Of a stretch of DNA of 64,000 nucleotides, positions 34,474 to 45,663 are shown in pieces. Under the pieces are notes generated by a model. That model was not told where the DNA came from. It was given only the letters and a program-made list of their open reading frames with translations, and ran no database searches. Origin of the DNA: Chrysopilus asiliformis (taxonomy: Eukaryota; Arthropoda; Insecta; Diptera; Rhagionidae); NCBI GenBank assembly GCA_964034945.1, contig OZ035960.1:80261331-80325330 (forward strand). The letters run 5' to 3'. Every line of letters starts with the position of its first letter. Position 1 is the first letter of the stretch. Position numbers and translations under genes: made by a program.

Positions 34474-34851
34474 AGCTAGAACCTGAATCGTACGTCGATG
34501 CGTCCGTCATGCGTGCGTCCGGTGTACAGTTCGATGCGGTGACAGTTGGGTACGGCAACGAATCTGGAGTTAATTCATTGTTTTACACTTCTTCTATTAG
34601 TTTATCGTCGAAACAATTACTTTCAATTTGTTCCATACTTAAATTGCTTAAATCGTAAATAAACTTTTTTGGGAAATGACATTTCTGGTCGTTGCCGCAT
34701 GTAAAAGTAGAAATTCGACCTACTCTATGCGGTTGCCGCATTGGAAAACGTATTATTAGGGGAGTTCTCATAGCAGCCCGTTGATTCTACTCGAACTGTC
34801 AACGTGACGGACGCATGACGGACGCATCGACGTACGATTCAGGTTCTAGCT
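34474..34851. mobile_element. PIF/Harbinger-type MITE, TTA-flanked
   Basis: A TIR of about 45 bp starts AGCTAGAACCTGAATCGTAC and is nearly perfect, with GCGTCCGTCATGCGT repeats. TTA flanks both sides (34471-34473 and 34852-34854). A minus-strand frame (34771-34583) reads MRTPLIIRFPMRQPHRVGRI; I do not recognise it. Confidence 0.8.
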
Positions 34852-34990
34852 TTACATTGCAAGCGATTGATTGACAATAGTACCTGTTTCTAGTAGAATG
34901 TAGACCAAAATTTGATTTCTTTGATGTCAAAGGAGCGTTAGTATGAAAAAAAAAGCAATTTCTCTAATGAAATACTTAATTAAACATGTA

Positions 34991-35457
34991 AAGGGTCTTT
35001 CAATAAGGACATAACAATTTTGTATTTTAATAAAAACGCACCCTAAAACTTTTTTTCACGAACGAGCAATACCACACAGCTGGCCAAACAATTGATTTAT
35101 TGAAGGAGAAGTTCGGTAATCGTGTAATCTCGAGAAATGGTCCGGTCGAATGGCCACCTCGCTCATGCGATTTAACGCCGTTGGATTTCTTTTTATGGGG
35201 TTATGTTAAGTCGTTGGTTTATGCCAACAAGCCAACAACGTTAGAGGAGCTCAGGAACAATATCGAACGCGAAATTGCGAACATTCCGGCCGATATGTGT
35301 GGAAAATTGGCTCCAAAGAATCAATCAGCAAACGTGCTCGCGGTGGTCATATGAACGACATCGAATTTCATACTTGAAATAAATTTCAGCTCGATATCTC
35401 AATTATTCTGTGTTTTATTTAAATACAAAATTGTTATGTCCTTATTGAAAGACCCGA
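34991..35457 (+). mobile_element. Internally deleted mariner/Tc-type element
   Basis: The TIR GGGTCTTTCAATAAGGACAT extends perfectly for over 30 bp, with TA outside both ends (34989-34990 and 35458-35459). The frame from about 35085 keeps only the C-terminal third of an IS630/Tc/mariner transposase: TIDLLKEKFGNRVISRNGP, WPPRSCDLTPLDFFLWGYVK (third catalytic acidic region) and SLVYANKPTTLEELRNNI. The upstream catalytic residues are deleted, so it is non-autonomous. Confidence 0.88.
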
Positions 35458-35593
35458 TACATAAACCAACAATGTAATAGAATAATTTGTTTAGGTTCAA
35501 AATTTAAGGGTGTCTCAGAACGACTCGAACTGCCTCAAAATTATATCGATGTTATGGTCGATCGAAAATGATTTCCTCGCTCGAATGAATTAT

Positions 35594-36639
35594 TAGCTGC
35601 GACCCATTGGGCTGATTTTTTTACTCCGGAGTAAATTTTCAATGGGTCGAATTTTTTATGCCAAGAACAATTTCTAACCTCAAAATTGAGCTGTCATATT
35701 TGTGTAGCAGTGCTGTGAATCGAACTATTGTCTCCAGTTAAATATTTATTTTAAAATATGAATCAGTCACGAAAATGGTCTTTCAATGAGGGGAAAGCAC
35801 TTATTTCCTGTTACAAAAACAGAAAAGAGGAATATTTTCGAACCAGAAGCAAAAATCGGTTCTGGGAAAATATGTTGCAAGATCTGGAGGCTGAAGATGT
35901 ACTGGTTAGTAATTTATTTAATTAATAAAGAAAAACAATTAAACATTTTATATATTCACAGCTTTCACTGGCGACGCCGAAAAATCTGGAGGTGAAGTGG
36001 AAAAGTCTTTACCGCGCTTATAAGAACGCGAAAGACCGAGGGACTGGATCTAGTGCTTCAAAATTTCCATCACTTTCATCCTCGTATAATAAATTTAATA
36101 TCTAAACCAAGATTTTCATTATGTATTGATTATAAAGAGAGAGTATACACCATTTTTACCTGATTATGCTCCATAATTAATTTTTTAATACAGATTTTGT
36201 GGGCGCTAAACAACAATTCGTTGGCCGTCAGAGAATCCCAATCGTCTCAGGTTTAATTAATATTTATGTCCGTTGCTTTACATATCAATATATATGTTTT
36301 GTTGATTAATGTCAATAAAATATTTACCAAAACTTATGATTTTTTAGTTATTTTTAGTCTTTTTGCGTTCAACCAAATATAATCACACTAAAAATATTGA
36401 AATGACAATTTAAACTTTGCTTTCACAAGTTTTTATCATTTTAGCCATAATGTAATTTCCATAAGAGCTACAATTGAATACACTCCGCCGATCTGAGAGA
36501 AAAATTTCCCATTCAAACGTTTGTGACTACGATATGGCAATACATGTTCTTGAAAATTGTTCGTGAATTGGAGGTGGTGCAGTTTTGCTTTGTTCGGGAA
36601 CACTCCGGAGTAAAAAATCAGCCCAATGGGTCGCAGCTA
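35594..36639 (+). mobile_element. TIR element carrying an intron-containing Myb/SANT-like gene
   Basis: The TIR of about 37 bp starts TAGCTGCGACCCATTGGGCT and includes ACTCCGGAGT. TTAT flanks it on both sides. ATG 35760 opens MNQSRKWSFNEGKALISCYK and RTRSKNRFWENMLQDLEA. After an apparent GT-AG intron (35905-35961) the frame continues LSLATPKNLEVKWKSLYRAY and KNAKDRGTGSS, ending near 36106. This is a Myb/SANT (trihelix)-like DNA-binding domain, as in the accessory gene of PIF/Harbinger elements. No transposase is present. The intron boundaries are my inference. Confidence 0.75.
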
Positions 36640-36948
36640 TTATCGAATGCGGCCCAAAAGAACGGGTAGATGGTCGATCATACTAGAGTGACTATATGAT
36701 TAGGCCGTTCAGTGTCCTCTGAGGTAATAAATGAATTCACCCTAAATAAGAAGTATTACCAACCCTGCTTTGTTGCAGAAGTCAAAAGTTTAGGTCGATC
36801 GATTCCGTGCCACATAGTTTGCAGGCAATTTTAAAGAATTTTTACGAGTTCCGCTGAATTTAATAGTTCTTTTAACTGATTGTGTTAACAATTGGGTTTA
36901 AAGTTCCCACTTTGGTTAACACAATATATTTACACAAAATTTCACAGA
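36640..36948. other. Intergenic, upstream of ALG9
   Basis: About 300 bp between the TIR element and the ALG9 start, likely to hold its promoter and 5'UTR. No TATA-like or other motif is clear enough to mark. Confidence 0.4.
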
Positions 36949-39159
36949 ATGCCGCCAGTACTTCGACATAGGGCTGATATACCAAACAATTCAAAAAAAC
37001 ATATTAAGAAACTAGCCAAAGAAAATAATAGTCATCAAAGGTGAAATTGATTAACTTCTACATTATTTGACGATAACGACTTTCATTTACAACTTCCAGC
37101 AATCTTGACAATTCCATAAAGATAAGTGCTGTTGTGCCGGGAATCGATTTTGCTTTCAAAGCGTTCTTAAGCGCAAGGTTTTGCAGCGCTATTTGGTCCT
37201 ACATTACAGACTGCGATGAAACTTTTAATTATTGGGAGCCCCTACATTATATGATCTATGGGTATGGTCTGCAAACCTGGGAGTACAGTCCACAATATGC
37301 ATTAAGATCCTACACTTATCTAATGATTCAAGGTGTTCCTGCATGGATATATAAGGCGATATTTCAGCCAAGTCCAGTTTTGATCTTTTACTTCGTACGT
37401 TGTTTGCTTGGGCTCGGATGCGCTATGGTAGAATGCTATTTGTACAAGTAAAGTATTTCGATTTTAATACCACTCGTGGTTAACAGTAAAAAAAAATTTC
37501 CAGAGCAATTTGCCGTGAATTCGGTGTGCATATCGGTCGACTCTGGCTTATATTTCAATTATTTAGTGTGGGAATGTTTATTTCGAGCACTGCACTTTTA
37601 CCGAGTTCATTTTCAATGTACTTCAGTGGGGCAGCACTTGCAGCCTGGTGGCATCAGCGGTATAAATTAGCAGTATTCTTTGTTGCTATTTCCTCGCTAT
37701 TAGGCTGGCCTTTTGCTGCTCTTCTTGGCTTATCAATTGCATTTGATATGATTTTCTTTCAAAGAATGCTAAAAACATTTGCTCTCTGGACTGCTATATC
37801 TGGAGTTACGATATTGGTGCCAATGATGGTTATCGACTCATCGTATTTCGGGAAAATTACAGTTGCACCTTTAAATATAATTTTATACAACGTATTTTCA
37901 AACAAGGGACCGAATTTGTACGGAACTGAACCCTTGTCATATTACTTGATGAATGGATTTTTGAATTTCAATATTATTTGGGTAAGAAATTTAAAACGCC
38001 TACGATTTGAAAGAAAACTATAAACTCTTTTAGAATTCATTTTAAAATCTAAATTTAAATAATTCAGGCTTGGGGCCAAATCTGCAATTTAGAACTTAAT
38101 CACGATTTGATTTGAAGAATTAGTAATTTGAGAAAAATCAATTTGATCTGCAAATTTTGTGCAGTATATTTGGATTACAAAACCTGTTTAAGTTTCGTTG
38201 CAGAGTCGTTAAATGAATTCAAATTTAGTTTGTGAAGAATTTATATTAAGTTAAACAATAATAAAACAATGATATTTTTTTAGGTTTTTGCCCTCATGAC
38301 TCCCATTATGTTGATATTGGACAACATATTCGTTCCAGCTAAATCAAGAAGTACATTGAAGTTTTCGCATTGTCTTAGTTTATCGCCACTATTTTTATGG
38401 CTGGTGGTTTTCTTATTACAACCTCATAAAGAAGAGAGATTCTTGTTTCCTATATATCCTCTAATTAGTCTAAGTGGAGCAATCACTGTTGACGTAATTC
38501 AAAAGTTAGCTTTTCGAATAAAGGATATTTTCTGGAAGTCTTATGAAGGATGCCATTATTTGGATCTTACCATGTTTATCGCTGTATTTGTAATGCTACT
38601 CAGCGCATCTTTTGGAATGTCGAGAATATTTGCAATGTATAGAAACTTTCACGCTCCCATGGATTTATTTATGGAACTACAAGAATTTAAAAATACCCCG
38701 CAATATCGTAATGATCAGATATATAATGTTTGTGTTGGTAAAGATTGGTATAGATTCCCCACGAGTTTTTTTCTACCACCAAAGAATTTTAGAGTACGAT
38801 TTTTAAAATCGAAATTTACCGGCATACTCCCAGCATATTACGCAAAAGGAGAAAACGCTTCAGCAATTGTTCATCACTATTTCAATGACATGAACCAAGA
38901 GCATGAATTTATGTACTTTGATTATCAAAAATGCCACTTTTTATTTGATCTAGACACGGGAAAAAGTGACGAAGCAGAACCAAATTATTCATTACGCGTA
39001 AAAGAGTGGACGATTATTAAAAGTGTACCATTTTTAATTTCGGAGAGATCTCATAAATATTTCAGAGCATTTTATATTCCGCTGTTAAGCGATAAGTTTT
39101 TAAGTTATGGAAGCTTTAATTTATTAAGGAGAAAAAAATTTCCTTTTATAGACAAGTAA
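36949..39159 (+). CDS. ALG9: Alpha-1,2-mannosyltransferase ALG9
   Basis: ALG9 is a multi-pass ER-membrane glycosyltransferase (GT22 family). It adds alpha-1,2-mannoses from dolichol-phosphate-mannose to the lumenal lipid-linked oligosaccharide used for N-glycosylation. Four exons, 36949-37040, 37100-37447, 37504-37981 and 38284-39159, join in frame through GT-AG introns of 59, 56 and 302 bp and give 597 aa (human about 611). Family landmarks are SDCDETFNYWEP-like sequence in exon 2 (here TDCDETFNYWEPLHYMIYG) with QTWEYSPQYALRSY, ILGWPF-like and APLNIILYNVFSNKGPNLYG in exon 3, and QPHKEERFLFPIYPL in exon 4, then NVCVGKDWYRFPTSFFLP and FYIPLLSDKF near the C-terminus. Exon 1 encodes a short basic cytosolic start (MPPVLRHRAD). 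Many hydrophobic segments follow. The gene is intact, and its introns, unlike those of MMS19, carry no recognisable mobile element. Confidence 0.97.
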
Positions 39160-39470
39160 AATAAGTTATAAAAAAAATTTGATTTTTTTTCTTCATACAG
39201 TTAAAAATCGGACTCGAAGAGTAGTACTGTTCCCAGCATTCACTGCTTTTGGCTGGGTGTACAGCTAAAATTGGAAAAACATTTCATTACTAAAAAACTT
39301 TTTTTTATTTTTATCAATAATAGAAAAAAAAAATTTTAGCTTAATTTTTTTATATACAGTGTTGTGCAAAACAAAAGCAACAAATCGTAGTCGAAAACTT
39401 CAATGTATGTATTTTTTATTCCAATTAATTGACCATTTAATTAATAACACATATTGATACACTTATAATA

Positions 39471-40399
39471 GGGGAGACTCGTCCTCGTTGTCACAAGTAC
39501 TAGTTGTCACAATGGCTATATCTCTTAATTCAGAAATATTTTTGAAATCGGTTCTTCGACAATTTCGAAGCGCACTCCACCACTACCAACCTCAGAAAGT
39601 GTCCTGGCGATCGACCTCATGTGTTACGTTTTTTAACTCGAAATCAAAAAATATCGTTAGCGAGTAAATTCTAATGGATTTATTGCTTTTGTTTTTTTGT
39701 CATACATTATTAAGATAGAAGTGTATTTTGATTGGATTTTCTTAGGACATTAAACGTAATTTTGAGTGTTTAGGTTTTACCTTAAATGTTATAGGTGTAA
39801 ATGGCTGTCAAAAATTATTTGTCTGTCGGTACTAGTTGTCACAAGGGCTATTTGTTTGTCTCAGGGGCTACTGCAGAGCAGGAAAATCTGCAGGGCAGAA
39901 AAATCTGAAGAATCTAAAACCCAAGAAACATAAGAAGCAGGAAAATAAAGGACTTGAGATTGAGAAATGAGTTGTTAACAGCGATGGAGACGAAGACAAC
40001 GAAGAACTACTGTGCGTGGTTTGTTCATGAAACTTGGTCAAGTAGCAAACCCAATGCAGGGTGCGTTCAGTGCATCAAATGCAGACTGTGGGCTCATGAT
40101 ACATCTGCGGGGCAGAGTTTTTTTTGTTACCCTAATTACGCCGGGAATGACCTGTGACAACGAGGACCGCACGTTGTGACAACCAACCCCAGCCTTGGGG
40201 TAAGTTGTCACAGTAGACTTAAATTTTTATTACATTATTTTCATGACGTTATTACTTGAAATTTTAAATAATTTGTACAATTAATGAAGGACGAAAGCCC
40301 GAATATATGATTTATGCGTTTGACTTGGCAATTTAACTTCATTGTCTCCAGAAATAAGGATTTTTATGATTTTTGTGACAACTAGGACCAGTCTCCCCT
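39471..40399 (+). mobile_element. pogo-like non-autonomous element with PHD-like finger remnant
   Basis: The TIR is GGGGAGACT[C/G]GTCCT[C/A]GTTGTC, with TA outside both ends (39469-39470 and 40400-40401). In the right half a frameshifted frame reads EDNEELLCVVC, then GCVQCIKCRLWAHDTSAG, matching the C-terminal Cys-rich (PHD-like) finger that some insect pogo-type transposases carry. GTTGTCACA words repeat near both ends. The catalytic core is absent. Confidence 0.78.
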
Positions 40400-40556
40400 A
40401 CTAAAACAAAATGGCATATTTTCGGAACCAAAAAAAATTCAATAATAGCAAAATTGCAACAAAAACAAGTTCGATATAGTGTGCAAAACTAAAGCAACAA
40501 GCTCTGTTCCTCTGTAAAACATAGGAAAAACGGTTCTTTTTCAATCTAGTGTCCTG

Positions 40557-41241
40557 AGGCCTTATCAGGGAACTCGAATCGAAAGTTAAATGTACGGAAA
40601 ATTCTGAAACGGTATCAGCTAACTCGATTTCGATCAAATATTTGTCATTCATTTTCGGAAATTTACTCGAATAGGTTTCAGTCGTCGGATTTGAAACTCG
40701 AAAACGAAATATGAGTAGTTTTAATGTTTTTTTATTTCATTTAAGGGTATTATAAATACTAAATATAAATGAAATATAAATGTTCGTTGTCCTTTGGTCC
40801 AATAATGTTGATGTGTGTTCCATCAACACATCCTATAACTCCATTTTATCATTTTGTATACCATTTTGGAGGCAACGCTAACGCATCACTTTTATCCCGT
40901 ACATATTTTCTGATAATCCTTGGACTGGAAACGCCGTCATCACTTTCATCACTAATATCCCGACACTTGAAAATGCCCGAGAAAATGCCCGACACTTATT
41001 ATTTTTTCAACAACAAAAAAAAACGGAAAAATGAGTAAACAATTTGAAATCGTATAGCTATTATTGACAGCTAAATATAAGCACGAATTTATCAAGCTAC
41101 CAGCAGGTTCCTTGTTTTCGATTAATTTATGGCAGTACATTTTATTCGAAACGAAAGTTTTACATGATACCAATGAAATCCGTTTTCGAGTGCGGTGTTC
41201 GAGTCGATTTGATTTTCGATTCGAGATACATGATAAAGCCC
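40557..41241 (-). mobile_element. PIF/Harbinger-type element with transposase scrap, CTG-flanked
   Basis: The imperfect TIR pairs AGGCCTTATCAGGGAACTCG (left) with GGGCTTTATCATGTATCTCG (right, complement), then CGAATCGAAA-type sequence. CTG flanks both ends (40554-40556 and 41242-41244). On the minus strand GVIGCVDGTHINIIGPKD (about 40850-40785) is the Harbinger transposase box around the first catalytic Asp, preceded by SPRIIRKYVRDKSDALALP. The rest is deleted. Confidence 0.8.
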
Positions 41242-41930
41242 CTGTATTTCAGAACAGCGTTGAGTAGCAATGACTTTTAAGTAGTTCTGCAGTATTATTT
41301 TGTTGCTAGTTAAGTGAAAACTATGGCCCGTAGTAAATATCCAAATAATTTTAAAAATCAAATAATTAAGGATTTTTTAAATAACGGAATCCAAAGTTCT
41401 ATTGCTAAAAAATATGGTATTAATCGATCTATTATTTCACGATTAATTAAAAAGTATAAACTAACGGGAAACGTAGACACAGTGCATTTAGGAGGTCGGC
41501 CTCGTAAAACATCACAAAAGATGGATAGAAGAATTTATCGAATTTATCGTGTAATTAAAAAAAATCCATTTGTGACTTCTCAAGAAATCGTAAAATCATT
41601 AAATTTAACTGTTCATTCAAGTACAGTGCGCAGACGCGCTATTGGTCATGATTTAAAAAATTATAGGCCAGCGAAAAAGCCGATGCTGAAAAAAGTACAT
41701 TTAAAAAAAGGTTTGTATTTATCAGGAAACAAATTTTTAGGAATAACCATTTTTAAAAGAATAAACTGTAAATTAATTCCTCTTTTCTGTTATTGTAAGG
41801 CTGAATTTCGCAAGAAAACATTTAAACTGGACAGTAGAAAAGTGGAAAACAGTTCTTTTTAGCGACGAATCCAAATTTAATTTATTCGACTCAGATGGTA
41901 TTTGTTGCTTTTGTTTTGCACAGCACTGTA

Positions 41931-42152
41931 TATAATTCCAGCCAGAGCTTAGGGAAGAAAACCTTTAATGCCAAAGCACAGCTCAGGGTGGTTTGAAAAC
42001 TCCTTGAAAACAAGCATATAATTAGGGATTCGTATTCTTTATACAAATGCCTAATGATATACAAGTATGTGGCAAATCCCAAAAAATCTTTCAGACAAAG
42101 CAAAACTATTTTGTCTGGAAATGCAAATACAGGGGTGGTTTCATGTTACTTA
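41931..42152. other. Short unassigned spacer
   Basis: No recognisable coding or repeat content between the Tc1-like element and the next inverted-repeat element. Confidence 0.4.
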
Positions 42153-42159
42153 TTTTCGA

Positions 42160-42456
42160 TCGACTAAGGAAATCTTTATTCGATCAAAACTGATTAAACA
42201 GGCCGACACTCACTCTGGTGTCTACTTTTTCAGATATGAAGGAAATGGGAGTAGTTGATTTCCAGATTTTACATATGTATTTAATCGAATTTATGAATTG
42301 CCCGCCATATCGGAAACAGTAGAGCTCGTACAGCTAAACTACTGCCAGATTTGGATTCAGCCAGAAAATACTCTTATATCGTGTGCAACAGAGTGAGTGT
42401 CGGCCTGTTTAATCAGTTTTGGTCGAATAAAGATTTTCTTCGACTAGTTAGTCGAT
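42160..42456. mobile_element. MITE-like element with ~55-bp inverted ends
   Basis: Left ATCTTTATTCGATCAAAACT and GATTAAACAGGCCGACACTC match the complement of 42385-42435 with few differences. A TSD was not identified and the outer limits are approximate. It has no gene. Confidence 0.65.
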
Positions 42457-42632
42457 TGGAACTAAGTTAGATAACTTTGGTTCTACTCGAAAATTTACCC
42501 ATGCCGCTTTGGATTTTTGCCACAGATATAATTTGGAAACTCTCATTTTTATTTTCATAGCGTTTTCACAGTAGTTTACAGTTTGAACTGCACCTTTGAA
42601 CAATTAAGTTTTGAACGCAGAGGCGGACAATT

Positions 42633-42887
42633 CTGTGGTCACAAGGAAAAACCGCTTAAGTCGAGTTATGTGGTTTTAAAGGTTGGTGCATATTTGAATT
42701 CTCCTTATCCAGTTCTATATTCTGTCAAAATTTGGTTTTCATGCTGTACCCCTATGAGGAATGGCAGAGCAAAAACCATATAACCTAAGTCAGTTTTGCT
42801 TGCAAAAACAAAAATAATCAAAACTTTAAACCCAAATTACTCAAAACACGCTTTTTCGACTTATGCGGTTTTTCCTTGTGACCACAG
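42633..42887. mobile_element. AATT-flanked MITE starting CTGTGG
   Basis: The TIR CTGTGGTCACAAGGAAAAAC continues CGC and AAGTCGA on both sides, and AATT lies outside both ends (42629-42632 and 42888-42891). The end motif AATTCTGTGG is shared with the palindromic element at 225-359, although the interiors differ. Confidence 0.7.
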
Positions 42888-42891
42888 AATT

Positions 42892-44214
42892 ATCTTTGAT
42901 TTTAGCGGACTTCTGTAGTCTGTTGAACTTCACTTCGAACTGTAAACATTGTTTTTTTTCTTTGGTATGATGGAAACTAAATTAAGGCCAAATTGTCGGG
43001 AATAAAGGAGACATGTATTTTAGAGAAACATAGGGACTAAAATTGTAGTAAATTAAAAAGGCTATAAATTCCTTTAAAAAAGTTTTCTTGTAAATCAAAA
43101 TCTTTTATCATCCCTAACACCGTGGTGAATTTCGTTTTTGTGTTTGACGATTGGTTCGATAATTTTCATATAAAATATAAAAATTAAAAATATTAATAAG
43201 TGTAATTTTTTGTCGAGACTGGTCGGAACGGAAACCTGTCTGAAAGTTAGTGTAGGATTAAAACAGTATGGTTTTTCACAAGATTCGATCCTTCCGAATA
43301 CTTCTCTGTAAAAAAAATCGATTAAAACAAGGTCTTAGATTTATGGGAAAAACTCAAAGCTGACTCAAAGAATTTAATTTTATTTCGTACACTCATTGCT
43401 ATGTGAAAATATGAATTTCAAGATAAGTTACTATTCATTTCAGTTTTTAAGTGGGGAGAACTACTTTATTTACAATATGGTTAAAATCTTATGTCCGAAC
43501 ACTTTTTGTAGCTATTAGCCACTTCACTAAATACTTATATAGCCAGAAACTGGCTCAGACATTTCCGTAACGAACACAGTAAGATCATGAAGTCGCCTCC
43601 AATTGGAAAACCAAAGATTTCTTTTTATACTCACGCTTTCAAGATTTGTTTCTGAGTTTTGCTGGCTTCGACACTCCACATTTGATTGTATTGCTGCATC
43701 ATCCAATTGTAGTCAACACTTCTAATTTGTGAAAAAAAATTGCCTTCTGTCTTCTTTTTTGTTTAACACATTTAGTGCACGTCATACATATGTGTATCAC
43801 GGCTACAGATGAATAAAAATTTAAAAAATTAAAAATTTCACGTCTGAATAATGTTCTATGGAAATGAAGTGGCATAATATTAACCAGTAGCCTCTGGCAA
43901 ATGTATGTGTATAGTTGGTTTTCGGAAATAGCTGTGAAAGTACTGAAAGCAATAAAAATAAAGTTTTGAAGATCCACTTTGATAAAAATCAGCTTGGCAC
44001 GCAATGTGTTAAAGGATCGCCCGTTTCTGCCCGGAATCCAACTAATTCGCATACCTGAAAAATATCTCGCACTAATAGAGAATATTGAGACTACCAAACA
44101 TACCTGTGGTGTTTTCCTTGTTTGGCGAAGCCATCTCTGCAATTTCCAAATGCAGTTCAATATCTCAGCATTCGAAAAGATGTTTCTCAATTGCTGCACG
44201 TATTTTCATACTAA
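42892..44214. other. Unassigned intergenic stretch
   Basis: A/T-rich DNA with several short frames (e.g. minus strand 44199-43699) that match no family I know. Nothing else could be supported. Confidence 0.4.
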
Positions 44215-44946
44215 ATCCACAGTCAAAGTTGAGGTTATGTTTTTTGTTATTGTTTATTTTCGAACCGTCACCAAACTTTTCGATAAGCAAATGCGATTTG
44301 TTTGTGTTGGTGTGGAATTTTGGAGTTTTTGCTTTACAAATTGCATGATTATAGCAGCCGAATCATTTTTTTACCTCCTGAAACCGTACACAAAATGCTT
44401 CTAAAAATCATTTAAAATACTTTTGGTTAAAATCTGTAATAATCAGGTAAAAATTCAAACTTAACGGCTATAGCTATTTCTGACCTGTCCACTCTCTATT
44501 TATGTAGGCTCACTATCTATATATGTAGTGTACACTAGTGAGCCTACATATAAAGAGATTGGCCATGTGGCTTTCGAAGTGGACGTTTCGTCCGAATTCG
44601 AAAATGTAAGTGGACGGTTGTTAATGTATTAGTGAGTGTATTACTAGTTGTAATTTTTTTTTTTTGCGTGCCCGCCAGAGCAGCGCCCTTTCGCGGGTAA
44701 CCCTTCGCCCATGATTGATTCAGTGAGGCCGTCTTCTCAGCGTCCACAAGAGCCTCCGCCTATGTTCCTGCCTGCGAGAAGGCAGCCGCTCGAAAGCTAT
44801 ACAAAACGTAGTTTTCGCTGTCGTGCTTTTGGTTTCAGAATACACCGCGATCGCTTTACCGAACTTCTTCGACACTAGCATCTTAATTATGTAATTAATA
44901 TTTTAAACCACAAATAATTTACCTTCTATTCAAGTCAAAGTTGAGT

Positions 44947-45008
44947 TTATGTTTTAATGTCACTTGTTTATGTTTTAATGTCACTTGTTTATGTTTTAAT
45001 GTCACTTT
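44947..45008 (+). repeat. Three tandem ~21-bp repeats
   Basis: TTATGTTTTAATGTCACTTG occurs three times head to tail (the last one ends in T). It lies within the second copy of the direct duplication and has no counterpart expansion in the first. Confidence 0.85.
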
Positions 45009-45036
45009 TTTTCTTTCTAAAGGGTGGGCCATCTTG

Positions 45037-45089
45037 GAGTTACTGTTTTGTGCCGTTTATAGCTTTAGTACGGCACAAAACAGTAACTC
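45037..45089. repeat. Perfect 20-bp hairpin, 13-nt loop
   Basis: GAGTTACTGTTTTGTGCCGT is followed after TTATAGCTTTAGT by its exact complement. It lies about 575 bp upstream of the MMS19 start codon. It could be the scar of a small inverted-repeat element or a folded RNA; the sequence alone does not say. Confidence 0.9.
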
Positions 45090-45663
45090 TTATTTTATTT
45101 CGAAAGTTCAGCCATCTTTTCGCAAAGCAAAGGCGATTTGTTTGTGTTAGAGTAGTATTTTGGACTTTTTATTTTAAAAATTACACGATTTTAGCGGCCG
45201 AATAATTTTTTAAATTCTCAAACCGTACACAAAATATTAGTAAAAATGGTTTAAAATACTTCTAGTTTAAATCTGTCATCATCAGGTAAAAATTCAAACT
45301 TAACGGAAATAGTTGGTTCCGACCTGTCCACTCTCTATTTATGTAGGCTCACTACCATACTCCTAGTACATGAATGCTCCTAGTAGAGGAGGAACTAAAG
45401 TGCGTCATTGAGGTACCCTAGTGTACACGATTAGAAAAGCACATTTGATTTCGATTGAATTTCGATTCGGCTAAAATCGAATGTGGAAATGGACCTTTAG
45501 AGTTTACAAGTTCAATTAGGTACTCTGTTATAAGAACATGAGAAAAAAACCAAAAAACCTCTTGTATGTCATGCAAGTGTTTTATATTTTAACCTCTAAA
45601 AAGTTTTTGTTCCGTTTAACTTGTTTGGATTTCAACAATTTTAAAAGAATACTTTTTCCAGCA

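Larger units (their letters stand above)
39357..41928 (+). mobile_element. Tc1-like element, transposase truncated, with two nested elements
   Basis: The ends are CAGTG[T/C]TGTGCAAAACAA with TA outside both (39355-39356 and 41929-41930). A second, internal copy of the end sequence (GTGTGCAAAACTAAAGCAAC) lies at 40480, as in IR/DR-type Tc1 elements. ATG 41323 opens MARSKYPNNFKNQIIKDFLN and IAKKYGINRSIISRLIKKY (paired-like HTH), a second HTH to about residue 125, then a frame break and VEKWKTVLFSDESKF (second catalytic region of the family) at 41835-41880. The rest is deleted. Nested are 39471-40399 and 40557-41241. Confidence 0.87.
44215..45355 (+). repeat. Diverged ~300-bp direct duplication ending at a palindrome
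   Basis: 44215-44515 and 44935-45355 share GTCAAAGTTGAG, GCGATTTGTTTGTGTT, CCGTACACAAAAT, CAGGTAAAAATTCAAACTTA and CTGTCCACTCTCTATTTATG, in the same order, ending TAGGCTCACTA. After the first copy the complement (TAGTGAGCCTACATATAAAG) follows at 44535, forming a hairpin at 44491-44558. The spacer (44560-44890) is GC-richer and unassigned. Confidence 0.7.

Noticed and set aside
43699..44404. Frames of 140-166 residues on both strands near 44 kb
   Set aside because: They overlap each other, lack recognisable domains and partly lie in a diverged duplicated repeat.
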